DNA of 39,290 bases from Ignavibacteriaceae bacterium (GCA_014860115.1 JACZKK010000197.1:1-39290), one strand, 5' to 3'; positions 26,562 to 36,000 are shown, counted from the stretch's first letter. Made by a program: numbers and translations. Notes: generated by a model not told the origin, from the sequence alone.

Positions 26562-29117
26562 ATGAGAACATTAAAATCATTATTTCTGAAATACCGCTCA
26601 CCTCTGATTACAATCTTTTCAATAATTCTTATTGGTGTAGCAGTGTTGTGCATTTATTACTCTCTTGCAGTAAGAGTAACCAGCAATGATGAATGTCTTT
26701 GGGAACCAAAAACTGTATCAAAGGATAGCATTGCAATCTTTTTTGATTTGGTTAAAGTTGATGGTGTTACCTGGAATGCGGGAATACGAGACGGCGATCA
26801 GCTTTTGGAAATAGGCGGCAAACCGCTTCAAAATACTGTTCAGGCTACAATTATTTTTAATAGTTTCAAATCCGGTGAATATGCTGAGTATAAATACGCT
26901 CGGGATGGTGAAGTCTTTACTACAAAAGTTTATGTAAAAAAGCTTATAAGTTTCGAATGGCTTGCTAGCTCAATAAGCGCTCTATTCTGGATTTTAATTG
27001 GATTCATTGTCTTAAGTGCAAAGCCTGATGGTAAAGTTCAGAAAATATTTTACACTCTTGCCGTTTTGATCGTGCTGTCATCAATGACCGTTTTGATCCC
27101 ATTTCAAACAAATTTTTTCGGCTTTTTTAAAGAGAGTACATTCCTTGCAAGTTTAATAGGAATAAGCTGGATAATTGGACTATGTTTTACTCCATTCACT
27201 TTAATTTATTTCTTTTGGATTTTTCCGAAACCCTTCCAATTTGTAGCGAAGAGATGGATAAGAAGAGTAATGTTTATAATACCGGGGATTCTTACTATCG
27301 CTTTAACTCTTCTCGCAATATTAACAATCAATTTTGGGATGGTCTATTACAGCATATTTTACAGTGCTCTTGAAAATTTCAGATATTTTTCAATGGCAGG
27401 AAATCTAACTGCATTCGTTTTTTTGATAATTCAATACCGGAGACTTAAAACTAAAGCAGAAAAAAAACCTTTAATGCTTTTCATCATTGCTTTTATATTT
27501 ACAATAGTTATACCTGTTTATATTGGTCGAATTGCACCTGCAATATCAGATACAATATTTAATTCCCCTGAATACTACACGCCAATAATTTTAATAGTAA
27601 TTGTTCCCTTAATATTCGCATACTCAATCTTTAAATACCAGCTGATGGATGTAAGCGTTGTAGTTAAGAACACAATAATTTATGGAACAGCCACAGTAAC
27701 AGTAGCGGCAATCTATTTTTTTGTTATCTATGTTGCCGGGCAGAGCATCAGTTCATTTTTTGGTGTTGAGAACCAGGGAATCATTGCAGGAATTTTCTTT
27801 ATAATTTTTGCACTTGTCTTTCAGTCTTCAAAAAACAGGTTTCAGGATTTTCTTACAAAAAGATTTTATCCTGAACAATTTGCTTCTCAGAAAGTGTTAA
27901 TTGATTTAAGCAATGAGCTTTCAACTGTTGTAGGGCTGGATAATATTCTTCAATTGATGAAAAAAACTTTCGTTGATGCACTCAAGATAAAAACCTTCGG
28001 AATAATGATGCGGGATAAGGATGGAAATTTAGCACTGGTAGATAGTGTTGGTATGAACAATGACAAATGCCTGATAACTGAGTCACGGATCATTCAATTC
28101 TTAAAAGATAAATATCTTATCACAAAATACCCTTCGATTGAACAGTCAGATTATAAAGTTGTATTTCCTGATGACAAAGCTGAACGTCTGGTCTCTGAAG
28201 GAGTTTACACAATCATTCCGATGCTGGTAAAATCCAAAATTGTCGGGCTGCTTCTATTTGGACTCAAGCACTCGGGTTCGCATTTTGCGGGCAAAGATCT
28301 TGAACTATTATGGGCTGCTGCTAACCAGGCTGCAATTTCAATTGAGAATGCTCGTCTCTACAAATCTGAAGTTGAAAAACAAAAGATTGAGAGAGACCTC
28401 GACCTTGCAAGAAAAATTCAGCAGGGACTTCTCCCTCAGTGCATACCAGATATGAGTGGATTGGATATTTGCGGTGAGATGATTCCGGCGATGCAGGTTG
28501 GCGGTGATTATTTTGACCTGATACAGGTTTCTTATTCAAAATTATTCGTTGTTGTTGGTGATGTTTCCGGTAAAGGCCTTTCTGCATCACTTTATATGAC
28601 CAAACTGCAGACTATGATAAAGCTTAGCTGTATGGATAATAAATCGCCAAAAGAAATTCTGGTTGACATCAATAAGAGAATTTACGACGAACTGGACAGG
28701 AACTGGTTTGTAACTATTACACTCGCATTGTTTGATATGGAAACTAACAAGCTTACGTTTTGCCGTGCAGGACATATGCCTGTGTTGCAGGCAACAAACG
28801 GTACTGTGCAGGCTTACAGAACACAGGGTCTTGGTGTTGGAATGGAAAAAGGAATAGTCTTCGAAAAATCTCTCCTTGAAGAAGTGGTTAACATTGCATC
28901 TGGGCAAACCTATGCGTTCTTTACAGATGGGGTAACAGAAGCAATGAATGAACGCAACGAATTTTTCGGTGATGATAATCTTAATTCAATTTTAAAAAAC
29001 AAAACCAACTCACGTTCAGCGGAGATAGTGAACGAGATCTGGTCCTCAATTAAATCCTTCCGTGGTACTGCTGAAGTTAATGATGATATGACAATGGTTG
29101 TGGTGAAGGTGAAGTGA
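26562..29117 (+). CDS. PDZ-membrane-GAF-SpoIIE serine phosphatase
   Basis: 851 residues. One N-terminal helix, then a PDZ-like domain outside the membrane (about 50-125: VDGVTWNAGIRDGDQLLEIGG), then about 8 further helices (125-430), a GAF domain (about 445-600), coiled linker EKQKIERDLDLARKIQQGLLP and the PP2C/SpoIIE domain with GGDYFD (D649), GDVSGKG (D667), FTDGVTEAM and NDDMT. The PDZ at the N-terminus suggests sensing of peptide C-termini or misfolded envelope proteins. It starts 4 bases after the preceding gene and ends the five-gene cluster. Confidence 0.92.
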   Translation: MRTLKSLFLKYRSPLITIFSIILIGVAVLCIYYSLAVRVTSNDECLWEPKTVSKDSIAIFFDLVKVDGVTWNAGIRDGDQLLEIGGKPLQNTVQATIIFNSFKSGEYAEYKYARDGEVFTTKVYVKKLISFEWLASSISALFWILIGFIVLSAKPDGKVQKIFYTLAVLIVLSSMTVLIPFQTNFFGFFKESTFLASLIGISWIIGLCFTPFTLIYFFWIFPKPFQFVAKRWIRRVMFIIPGILTIALTLLAILTINFGMVYYSIFYSALENFRYFSMAGNLTAFVFLIIQYRRLKTKAEKKPLMLFIIAFIFTIVIPVYIGRIAPAISDTIFNSPEYYTPIILIVIVPLIFAYSIFKYQLMDVSVVVKNTIIYGTATVTVAAIYFFVIYVAGQSISSFFGVENQGIIAGIFFIIFALVFQSSKNRFQDFLTKRFYPEQFASQKVLIDLSNELSTVVGLDNILQLMKKTFVDALKIKTFGIMMRDKDGNLALVDSVGMNNDKCLITESRIIQFLKDKYLITKYPSIEQSDYKVVFPDDKAERLVSEGVYTIIPMLVKSKIVGLLLFGLKHSGSHFAGKDLELLWAAANQAAISIENARLYKSEVEKQKIERDLDLARKIQQGLLPQCIPDMSGLDICGEMIPAMQVGGDYFDLIQVSYSKLFVVVGDVSGKGLSASLYMTKLQTMIKLSCMDNKSPKEILVDINKRIYDELDRNWFVTITLALFDMETNKLTFCRAGHMPVLQATNGTVQAYRTQGLGVGMEKGIVFEKSLLEEVVNIASGQTYAFFTDGVTEAMNERNEFFGDDNLNSILKNKTNSRSAEIVNEIWSSIKSFRGTAEVNDDMTMVVVKVK

Positions 29118-29212
29118 TTCTTAGATTTTTTTAATCATTCCTCAATTAATCTTCTATAATTGCCCCAAACCGCTTAAAATCAATTATAAAATATTATAAT
29201 GGAGTTTATTGG

Positions 29213-29296
29213 CTTAAAGTAAAATAAGATTTGGGTAATTTTAAGGAAAACCGTTAAATTAAAATAAGCGAATAGCTAATTTTAAGTAAAATTAAG
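29213..29296 (+). repeat. Three AT-rich direct repeats upstream of the Fic gene
   Basis: CTTAAAGTAAAATAAG (29213-29228), GTTAAATTAAAATAAG (29253-29268) and TTTAAGTAAAATTAAG (29281-29296) lie in the 186-base gap before the fic start. The first two agree at 14 of 16 positions and are 40 bp apart. They could be operator sites for the Fic protein's own winged-helix tail, but low complexity makes chance similarity possible. Confidence 0.35.
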
Positions 29297-29303
29297 AAAA
29301 TTG

Positions 29304-30449
29304 ATGAAAATTGAAGAATTCAAAGCTGGGCACTATCAGCAGGAATACAAGTACAAAATCTTTATCCCAAATAAAGTAAACCACGAATGGGTATGGAGCA
29401 ATGCAAAGATAAATTCACTTTTATCGGAAGCAAATCTGAGCCTTGGCAACCTGAATGCGTTTTCACTTTACGTTCCGGATATTGATTTATTTATAAAAAT
29501 GCATATGGTAAAAGAAGCAACCAAGTCCAGCCAGATTGAAGGTACACGTACTGAAATGGAAGAAGTATTATTAAAGGATGAAGATATTCTGCCGGAAAAA
29601 AGAGGCGATTGGAAAGAAGTTCAGAATTACATTGAAGCGATGAACTACTCAATCTCAAAACTGAAAACACTTCCTTTATCAACAAGATTGTTAAAAGAAT
29701 CTCATAAAATATTAATGCAGGGAGTTAGAGGAGAAAAGAAAACTCCGGGTGAATTCAGAACGAGTCAGAACTGGATTGGCGGGGCAACGATTAATGATGC
29801 TGTATTTATTCCGCCACCACACACGCAGATAAATGAATTGATGGGTGACCTGGAAAATTTTCTGTATAATCAAAATATAAATGTGCCCTCCTTGATCAAA
29901 ACGGCAATCGGTCACTACCAATTCGAAACCATTCACCCGTTTCTGGATGGCAATGGAAGAATCGGAAGATTACTGATTACTTTGCAGTTAGTTGGTTCGG
30001 GCGTGCTGTCAAAACCAACTCTCTATCTCTCGGATTATTTTGAAAAGCACAGAACAATTTATTACGATAATCTTAACGTGGTAAGAGTTAAGAACGATCT
30101 TGCACAATGGATAAAGTTCTTTCTTGTTGCAGTAATTGAAACTAGCAAGCGAGGAACAGAAACATTTCAGGGAATATTAAAATTAAAAGATAAAATTGAG
30201 AATGAGAAAATAGTCAAGCTGGGGAAAAAGCTTTCGAAAGCAAAACAACTGATGAATAAACTTTATTCGAATCCGATGATTAATTCTAATGATGTAAAAG
30301 AATTTCTTAGAGTTGCTCCAGCCACTGCAAATTCTCTGATTCAGGATTTTATTAATCTTGGGATCCTAAAAGAGATTACCGGAGGTAAGAGATATCGTCT
30401 ATTTAGTTTTGAAGATTATCTGAATCTCTTTACTAAAAATAATTTTTAA
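29304..30449 (+). CDS. Fic-domain protein (AMPylase-type) with N-terminal inhibitory motif
   Basis: 381 residues from ATG 29304. The Fic active loop is HPFLDGNGRIGR, with the catalytic His at residue 211, matching HPFx(D/E)GNGRxxR. An inhibitory motif SSQIEG in the N-terminal part matches (S/T)xxxE(G/N), so this is an intramolecularly inhibited class Fic. The C-terminus carries a winged-helix-like region (SNDVKEFLRVAPATANSLI, LGILKEITGGKRYRLF). The family transfers AMP from ATP to hydroxyl groups of target proteins. The gene is followed by debris of restriction-modification genes, a locus type in which such Fic genes are often embedded. Confidence 0.93.
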   Translation: MKIEEFKAGHYQQEYKYKIFIPNKVNHEWVWSNAKINSLLSEANLSLGNLNAFSLYVPDIDLFIKMHMVKEATKSSQIEGTRTEMEEVLLKDEDILPEKRGDWKEVQNYIEAMNYSISKLKTLPLSTRLLKESHKILMQGVRGEKKTPGEFRTSQNWIGGATINDAVFIPPPHTQINELMGDLENFLYNQNINVPSLIKTAIGHYQFETIHPFLDGNGRIGRLLITLQLVGSGVLSKPTLYLSDYFEKHRTIYYDNLNVVRVKNDLAQWIKFFLVAVIETSKRGTETFQGILKLKDKIENEKIVKLGKKLSKAKQLMNKLYSNPMINSNDVKEFLRVAPATANSLIQDFINLGILKEITGGKRYRLFSFEDYLNLFTKNNF

Positions 30450-30475
30450 TTATTCATTTTTAATTTTTAATTAAA

Positions 30476-30589
30476 ATGATAGCAGCATAAATAGTTCAAA
30501 GAGTTTGGAATTACATTCACACGTTAAGAGATGACGGTGTAAAGCACGGCGGTTATTTACCAACTCTACAAACGCAGTTCCTCAAAACT
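30476..30589 (+). pseudogene. Fragment of a type I methyltransferase gene (hsdM)
   Basis: From ATG 30476 the frame reads MIAA, a TAA at 30488-30490, then IVQRVWNYIHTLRDDGV, KHGGYLPTL, QTQFLKT. This matches the start of the HsdM N-terminal helical domain (typical VWNYCHVLRDDGVSYGDYVEQLTYLLFLKM). About 32 residues remain, with the rest of the gene gone. The segment is cut off by the next fragment. Confidence 0.65.
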
Positions 30590-30591
30590 AA

Positions 30592-30681
30592 TTCGAAACG
30601 TTCTGTGCATTACTTAATCGTGAAGGTGGTTCAATTCTTCTTGGCGTTGATACTGAAGGTAAAGTAATTTTGTTTCCTTAA
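30592..30681 (+). pseudogene. Fragment of an AlbA_2/Schlafen-type DNA-binding domain gene
   Basis: FETFCALLNREGG then SILLGVDTEGKVI and a stop at 30679-30681, in a frame shifted from the hsdM fragment. This matches the core of AlbA_2 domains (typical ETVCAFANTxGGxLLIGVxDxG). Such genes are common accessory members of type I restriction-modification loci. From 30682 to 30995 I see no gene, only the inverted repeat listed next and AT-rich sequence. Confidence 0.55.
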
Positions 30682-30767
30682 CGATTTTAGCCAATATTTC
30701 CATTAATCGCTTTCCGTTCAGCAATTGATGCTTTTCATTTAAATAATAATTATCGATTTTTGCATAA

Positions 30768-30789
30768 CGGCTGCAATAGTTGTCAGCCG
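30768..30789. repeat. Inverted repeat CGGCTG-N10-CAGCCG
   Basis: A 6-bp perfect GC-rich stem in an otherwise AT-rich, gene-free stretch, preceded by GCATAA. It could be a terminator stem left from the deleted genes. There is only a superficial resemblance to integron attC ends. Confidence 0.35.
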
Positions 30790-30995
30790 CATTTAAACAT
30801 TTTATTGAATAAATAACTGCTGCTTACTTATTACTTGATTAAGAGCAAGTCTAAGATGCTAAAAATCTTCTCAGGGGACATACCGATATTTATTTCATTC
30901 AAAACACTCCTGTGCTCTGTAATAATTTGTAGGCATTCATTTTTCAATTAACTACATGCTGTTTGATACACAGTAAAAAAATCGTGGAGGTAATA

Positions 30996-33900
30996 ATGGA
31001 AAAAAAAATTTTCCAGCTTTTCGCAAGCAGTTTATATAAACTGTTAGTTTTATTTGCCGCGTTTTCATTTTCAAATATGAATTTGCATGCGCAGGTAATC
31101 AATTATTCCGATGGCTGGGGTACTCAGGGTTTCAGCACTGAAACTGAGAATGCATCGGGAGTAAAATTAAATTTTTCAATTCATCAATTTGAAATGCAGG
31201 AAGTAAATGTTAACGGTACTACGATGAAAACAGTTCATATCCCCGGTGTTTTCCTGCCTAATGATGAGGGTGCGCCAGATCTTGCAGGCACCTCGAGATT
31301 CATTGCAATACCTCAAGGTGCAAGAGCAAGCTTTAGGGTAACTGCAGCAAGAACCGAGTCATTTGAAAATATTGAAGTCGCACCTGCGTTCCGTATCCCA
31401 AAAGGAAATGAGGACGGTCCTCTCAGCTACATCAGGGATGATAGAATTTATAATACGGATGCATTTTATCCCGCTGAGCCTGTTTTGATTTCTGAGCCAA
31501 CTGAAATAAGAGGCGTAGATGTTGTTCAGCTTGGAATTACTCCCTTTCAATACAATCCTGTTACAAAGGAGCTGATTGTCTACCGGGACATAAAAGTTGA
31601 GGTTGATTTCATAGGAGGTACTGGAAACTTCGGTGATAATCGTTTGCGAAGCCGATGGTTTGATCCGATCCTGGATAACATTCTCATAAATTATAAATCA
31701 TTACCTGAAGTGGAATATCAATTTCAATCGGATGCTTTGACAGAAGATTTCGAATACATAATTATTTGTCCAAACGATGCAACATTTCTAGCCTGGGCGG
31801 ATTCAATAAAACAATTCAGAACTTTACAGGGAATAAGAACAGGTATAGTTACAACTACACAAATAGGTGGAAACAATTCTACTCAGATAGAGAATTACAT
31901 TAATAATGCTTACAACACCTGGAATATTCCTCCTGTGGCAGTGTTGTTTTTAGGTGACTATGGGACTACCGGAAACACAGTGCATAGTCCCACATGGAAT
32001 AGTTACTGTATTTCAGATCATATTTATGCAGATGTTAATGGTAACAACATGGCTGATATTATCACGGCACGTATGACTGCTCAGAATGCAACTCACTTGC
32101 AAACGATGATAAATAAATTTTTAGGCTATGAACGGACTCCTCCAACGAATCCTAATTACTATAACAAGCCAATTACTGCAATGGGCTGGCAGACGGAGAG
32201 ATGGTTCCAGATCTGTTCAGAAACAATTAACGGATTCTGGGAACATGAATTGGGAAAAACCCCTGTAAGAGAAAATGCTATTTACATTGGAACACCGCCG
32301 TTTACTAGTTGGTCATCTAACCAGAATACAAGCATGGTTGTGAACTATTTTGGACCTAACGGAGTAGGTTACATTCCGGCGACTGCACTTCACTTAACTG
32401 ATTGGGGAGGAAGTGCTACTCGGATAAATAACGATATAAATAGTGGTGCCTTTATGATTCAGCACCGCGACCATGGCGGCGAAACAGGCTGGGGTGAACC
32501 TGCATACAGCAATTCTAGTTTATCAGGGCTAAACAATAATGATTTAGTCTTTGTAATGTCGATTAATTGTCTGACCGGAAAATTCAACTGGAGCGGTGAA
32601 TGTTTTGCAGAAGCTTTTCACCGTCATCAAAAAGGCGCACTCGGGATTATCGCAGCAACCGAAGTCTCATATTCATTTGTTAACGATGCATATGTTTGGG
32701 GTATGTATGATGGGATGTGGCCTAACTTTATGCCTGATTATGGTAACCCGGGTCCTGATAGAATTCTTCCGGCATTCGGAAATGTTACTGGTAAATATTT
32801 TCTGCAATACTCCAACTGGCCATACAACACAAGCAACAAGATGGTTACATATTATCTTTTCCATCATCATGGTGATGCTTTTTCTACAGTTTATACTGAG
32901 ATGCCGCAGAATCTTACCGTGACTCACGATCCCGTTATTGTAAGCGGACTGCCGCAGTATGTTGTTACTGCAGATAACTATTCACTTATTTCTCTAACAC
33001 TTAACGGCGAGATAATCGGAGTTGCTGAGGGAACCGGTGCTCCTGTTACAATCACAATTCCATTTATAACTCCGGCGAACACAGTTGTGCTTACAGTTAC
33101 AAAGCAAAACTATTACAGATACACAGCAAATATTCCTGTTGTTCCTGCCAGTGGTGCTTATGTAGTTGCAGATTCATGTATAATCAATGATGCTTCCGGT
33201 AACGGAAATGGTCTTCTTGATTATGGTGAATCTCCATTATTATCTATCAGAGTTAGAAATGTTGGAGTAGCGAATGCAAGCAATGTTAATGTGAAATTGC
33301 GAAGCGAGGATAGTTATGTTATAATTACTGATTCAACTGAATTTTACGGAAACATCTTAGCTGGCGAACAAAAATTAATTAACAATGGATTCGCAATTAG
33401 TGTTGATCCACTCGTTCCGGATGGTCACTTTATTAATTTCCAGGTTGCTGCTGCTGATGGTGTCAATAACTGGACTAGTAATTTTTCGCTGCAGGCACAT
33501 GCGCCTTCACTAGCTCTTGGTACATTCAGTGTTTCTGATCCACTAGGGAACAATAATAATGCACTCGATCCCGGTGAGACTGCTGATGTGATTATCGAAA
33601 TTAAAAATGATGGTTCTTCCGGTGCGGTTAGTGTAATTGGCGAATTACTCTCAAGCGATCCATACATTACCATAAATACAAGTTCTCAAGCTTATGGTAA
33701 TATTGGAGCTGGTGGTGCCATAACGAAGTCATTCAGTGTCACCGCTGGAGCCAGCACTCCAACCGGTCATTCTGCTGATTTCAATTTTAATATTACAGCA
33801 ACACCCGGATTAACAGCCAGTGGAAGTTTCTATCTCATCGTTGGACAAATTCCGGCACTGATACTTTGTATGGACACAAACCATAACTCTAGTCCGGCCA

Positions 33901-35018
33901 TCCAGGCAGCACTGGATTCCAACAACGTGACTTATGATTATTCAATGACTTTCCCTGCTGATCTAAGTCTGTATAGATCTATCTTTATCTGTTTGGGAAT
34001 TTACAGCAGCAACTACGAACTTAGTTCAACTGATGGACAACAGTTAGCAGATTATCTTAATAATGGTGGAATGATTTATATGGAAGGCGGCGATACCTGG
34101 TATTATGATACCCAAACTGCTGTGCATCCAATGTTTAACATAAATGGAACTGCTGATGGCAGCGGTGACCTTGGAACAATTCTCGGACAAACCGGCACTT
34201 TTGCAGAGGGAATGACCTTCACATATACAGGAGAGAATTCCTGGATTGATCATCTTGCAAATATTCCACCGGCTGTGTTAATCTTTAAAAACCAGACGCC
34301 TGAATATGGTTGTGCAGTTGCATATAATGCAGGAACATATAAAACTATCGGTGCGTCTTTTGAGTTTGGCGGATTAAGCAATGGAACAGCACCGTCAAAC
34401 AGAAAAGTATTAATGCAAAAAATAGTTGAGTTCTTTGGTTTAGGAATTGTACCTGTTGAACTAGTTTCTTTCAATGCAGAGATAGAGCAGAATATAATCA
34501 TGCTTAAATGGGAAACAGCAACTGAAACTAATAACCAGGCATTTATGATTGAGCGAAGCAGTGATAATTTTAATTTTGACAAGATTGGTGAGATTGAAGG
34601 AAAAGGTACTACAACTGAAAAGCAGGAATATATTTTCAGAGATGCAAGTATTTCTTCCGGCAAAGGCAAAGTCTATTACAGATTAAGACAAGTTGACTTT
34701 GATGGAACTGAAAATCTTTCAGATGTTATTGAAGTAGATTACTCAATGATACCAACAGTGTTTAATCTTTCACAGAACTATCCGAATCCATTTAATCCAA
34801 TGACAACGATAAGGTTTGACATTCCGAATGAAGTAAAAGTAACTTTGAAAATGTATGATATGCTCGGTGCAGAAGTTGAAACACTAATAGATGAAGTTAT
34901 GGAACCGGGTTATTATAAATACGAATGGAACGCTTCACAATTTTCAAGTGGAGTTTATTTCTATCGAATAACTGCGGGCAACTTTGTTAGCGCTAAAAAA
35001 CTTATCCTTCTTCGCTAG
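30996..35018 (+). CDS. Gingipain-like cysteine protease (peptidase family C25) with T9SS sorting domain
   Basis: 1340 residues from ATG 30996, chosen because GTGGAGG lies just upstream (the frame is open to a TTG at 30963). Signal peptide ends NLHAQ. A C25-type propeptide (about 30-215) precedes the caspase-like catalytic domain (about 240-620) with catalytic pair H493 (HRDHGGETGW) and C525 (MSINCLTG), 32 apart, close to the 33 in RgpB. Then come tandem Ig/CARDB-like domains (SINDASGNGNGLLDYGES and DPLGNNNNALDPGET), a glutamine-amidotransferase-like Rossmann region (about 965-1145, LADYLNNGGMIYMEGGD), an FN3-like module and the sorting domain (QNYPNPFNPMTTIRF, SGVYFYRITAGNF, KKLILLR). It should be exported by T9SS and activated outside. 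Confidence 0.92.
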   Translation: MEKKIFQLFASSLYKLLVLFAAFSFSNMNLHAQVINYSDGWGTQGFSTETENASGVKLNFSIHQFEMQEVNVNGTTMKTVHIPGVFLPNDEGAPDLAGTSRFIAIPQGARASFRVTAARTESFENIEVAPAFRIPKGNEDGPLSYIRDDRIYNTDAFYPAEPVLISEPTEIRGVDVVQLGITPFQYNPVTKELIVYRDIKVEVDFIGGTGNFGDNRLRSRWFDPILDNILINYKSLPEVEYQFQSDALTEDFEYIIICPNDATFLAWADSIKQFRTLQGIRTGIVTTTQIGGNNSTQIENYINNAYNTWNIPPVAVLFLGDYGTTGNTVHSPTWNSYCISDHIYADVNGNNMADIITARMTAQNATHLQTMINKFLGYERTPPTNPNYYNKPITAMGWQTERWFQICSETINGFWEHELGKTPVRENAIYIGTPPFTSWSSNQNTSMVVNYFGPNGVGYIPATALHLTDWGGSATRINNDINSGAFMIQHRDHGGETGWGEPAYSNSSLSGLNNNDLVFVMSINCLTGKFNWSGECFAEAFHRHQKGALGIIAATEVSYSFVNDAYVWGMYDGMWPNFMPDYGNPGPDRILPAFGNVTGKYFLQYSNWPYNTSNKMVTYYLFHHHGDAFSTVYTEMPQNLTVTHDPVIVSGLPQYVVTADNYSLISLTLNGEIIGVAEGTGAPVTITIPFITPANTVVLTVTKQNYYRYTANIPVVPASGAYVVADSCIINDASGNGNGLLDYGESPLLSIRVRNVGVANASNVNVKLRSEDSYVIITDSTEFYGNILAGEQKLINNGFAISVDPLVPDGHFINFQVAAADGVNNWTSNFSLQAHAPSLALGTFSVSDPLGNNNNALDPGETADVIIEIKNDGSSGAVSVIGELLSSDPYITINTSSQAYGNIGAGGAITKSFSVTAGASTPTGHSADFNFNITATPGLTASGSFYLIVGQIPALILCMDTNHNSSPAIQAALDSNNVTYDYSMTFPADLSLYRSIFICLGIYSSNYELSSTDGQQLADYLNNGGMIYMEGGDTWYYDTQTAVHPMFNINGTADGSGDLGTILGQTGTFAEGMTFTYTGENSWIDHLANIPPAVLIFKNQTPEYGCAVAYNAGTYKTIGASFEFGGLSNGTAPSNRKVLMQKIVEFFGLGIVPVELVSFNAEIEQNIIMLKWETATETNNQAFMIERSSDNFNFDKIGEIEGKGTTTEKQEYIFRDASISSGKGKVYYRLRQVDFDGTENLSDVIEVDYSMIPTVFNLSQNYPNPFNPMTTIRFDIPNEVKVTLKMYDMLGAEVETLIDEVMEPGYYKYEWNASQFSSGVYFYRITAGNFVSAKKLILLR

Positions 35019-35068
35019 GACTATGGCGGGCAAGTACTCCTGAAACAATTCCGCATATAGTTTCTTGC

Positions 35069-35104
35069 AAACCCCTGTCACTGAATGACGGGGGTTTTTT
35101 ATTT
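35069..35104 (+). terminator. Rho-independent terminator of the protease gene
   Basis: AACCCCTGTCA-CTGAA-TGACGGGGGTT followed by TTTT and AT-rich sequence, 50 bases after the stop codon. The stem is nearly perfect, with one internal T/G apposition. Confidence 0.85.
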
Positions 35105-35240
35105 TAAACCAAAACTTATGCTGGGCAAAAAAAGCACAAAATCATCTTAAATAAAGAAGATCGAGGTTATAAATTCACTAATGAAAATGAATTTTTAGTT
35201 AAATTTGAAACCATCAAATCAATCATTTATAGGGAGTAGT

Positions 35241-35963
35241 ATGAAAAACTTATTTTTCTTTTTATCAATTACATTATTATTTATTCCATCCTATTTGTTC
35301 TCGCAGGATGATGAGCACTCATCTGAAGTTAACAGCTCGGTGCCTGAACTCTTTGCATTTCACGAAGTTATTTATCCAATCTGGCATACTGCATATCCGG
35401 AAAAAAATTATGCAATGCTTAAAGAAATGGTTACTGACGTGAATTCAGGTGCAGAAAAAATATTCTCAGCACAGCTGCCCGGAATTTTACGCGATAAGCA
35501 AGAAGAATGGGATAAAGCAGTTGCAAAGCTTCGTTCATCAGTTGAGAAATACAATAAGGCTATTCAAGGAACAGATGAACCGGAAATGTTGTTAGCTGCT
35601 GAAGATCTTCACTCAGACTATGAAATGCTTGTTCGAATAATCAGACCTGTTACAAAGGAAGTTGATGAATTTCACAAAGTGCTGTATATGATCTATCATC
35701 ATTACTGGCCAAATAAAAATATGGAAGAGTTCGGCAAAGCAGTGGATGATCTGGCAATGAGAGCTGATGAACTGGCAAATTGTGTATTACCGAAATGGGC
35801 ATCAGACAAATCAGATTCATTTAAGGAGCAGTCGCAAAAATTATATGATGCAACTAAGAAGCTTAAAGAGTTGAAGGATTCCGACGCAGATGAAACTCAA
35901 CTTAACAAGGCTATTGAAGATGTTCATGATAATTATGTTGCACTGGAAGGATTGTTCGGTTAA
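35241..35963 (+). CDS. Secreted two-repeat helical protein with conserved histidines
   Basis: 240 residues from ATG 35241, which has AGGGAG 6 bases upstream; the longer frame from 35205 lacks an RBS. Signal peptide ends YLFSQ. The mature protein is two tandem repeats of about 95 residues. Repeat 1 starts FHEVIYPIWHTAYPEKN and ends EDLHSDYEMLVRII; repeat 2 starts FHKVLYMIYHHYWPNKN and ends EDVHDNYVALEGLF. Three histidines and aromatic residues are kept in both. A four-helix-type fold that binds metal or heme is possible but not proven. No known family recognised. It lies alone between two terminators. Confidence 0.8.
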   Translation: MKNLFFFLSITLLFIPSYLFSQDDEHSSEVNSSVPELFAFHEVIYPIWHTAYPEKNYAMLKEMVTDVNSGAEKIFSAQLPGILRDKQEEWDKAVAKLRSSVEKYNKAIQGTDEPEMLLAAEDLHSDYEMLVRIIRPVTKEVDEFHKVLYMIYHHYWPNKNMEEFGKAVDDLAMRADELANCVLPKWASDKSDSFKEQSQKLYDATKKLKELKDSDADETQLNKAIEDVHDNYVALEGLFG

Positions 35964-36000
35964 ATCTTAAATCAAATTTAAAATCCATTTTATTTACCAT

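Noticed and set aside
30761-30790. Integron attC site
   Set aside because: Only the GCATAAC end and one stem are present; no matching partner core site at a proper distance and no integrase gene seen.
30640-30800. Minus-strand peptide-like stretch (DNYYLNEKHQLLNGKRL...) opposite the AlbA_2 fragment
   Set aside because: No start, no RBS and no family recognised; probably chance, although its composition looks coding-like.
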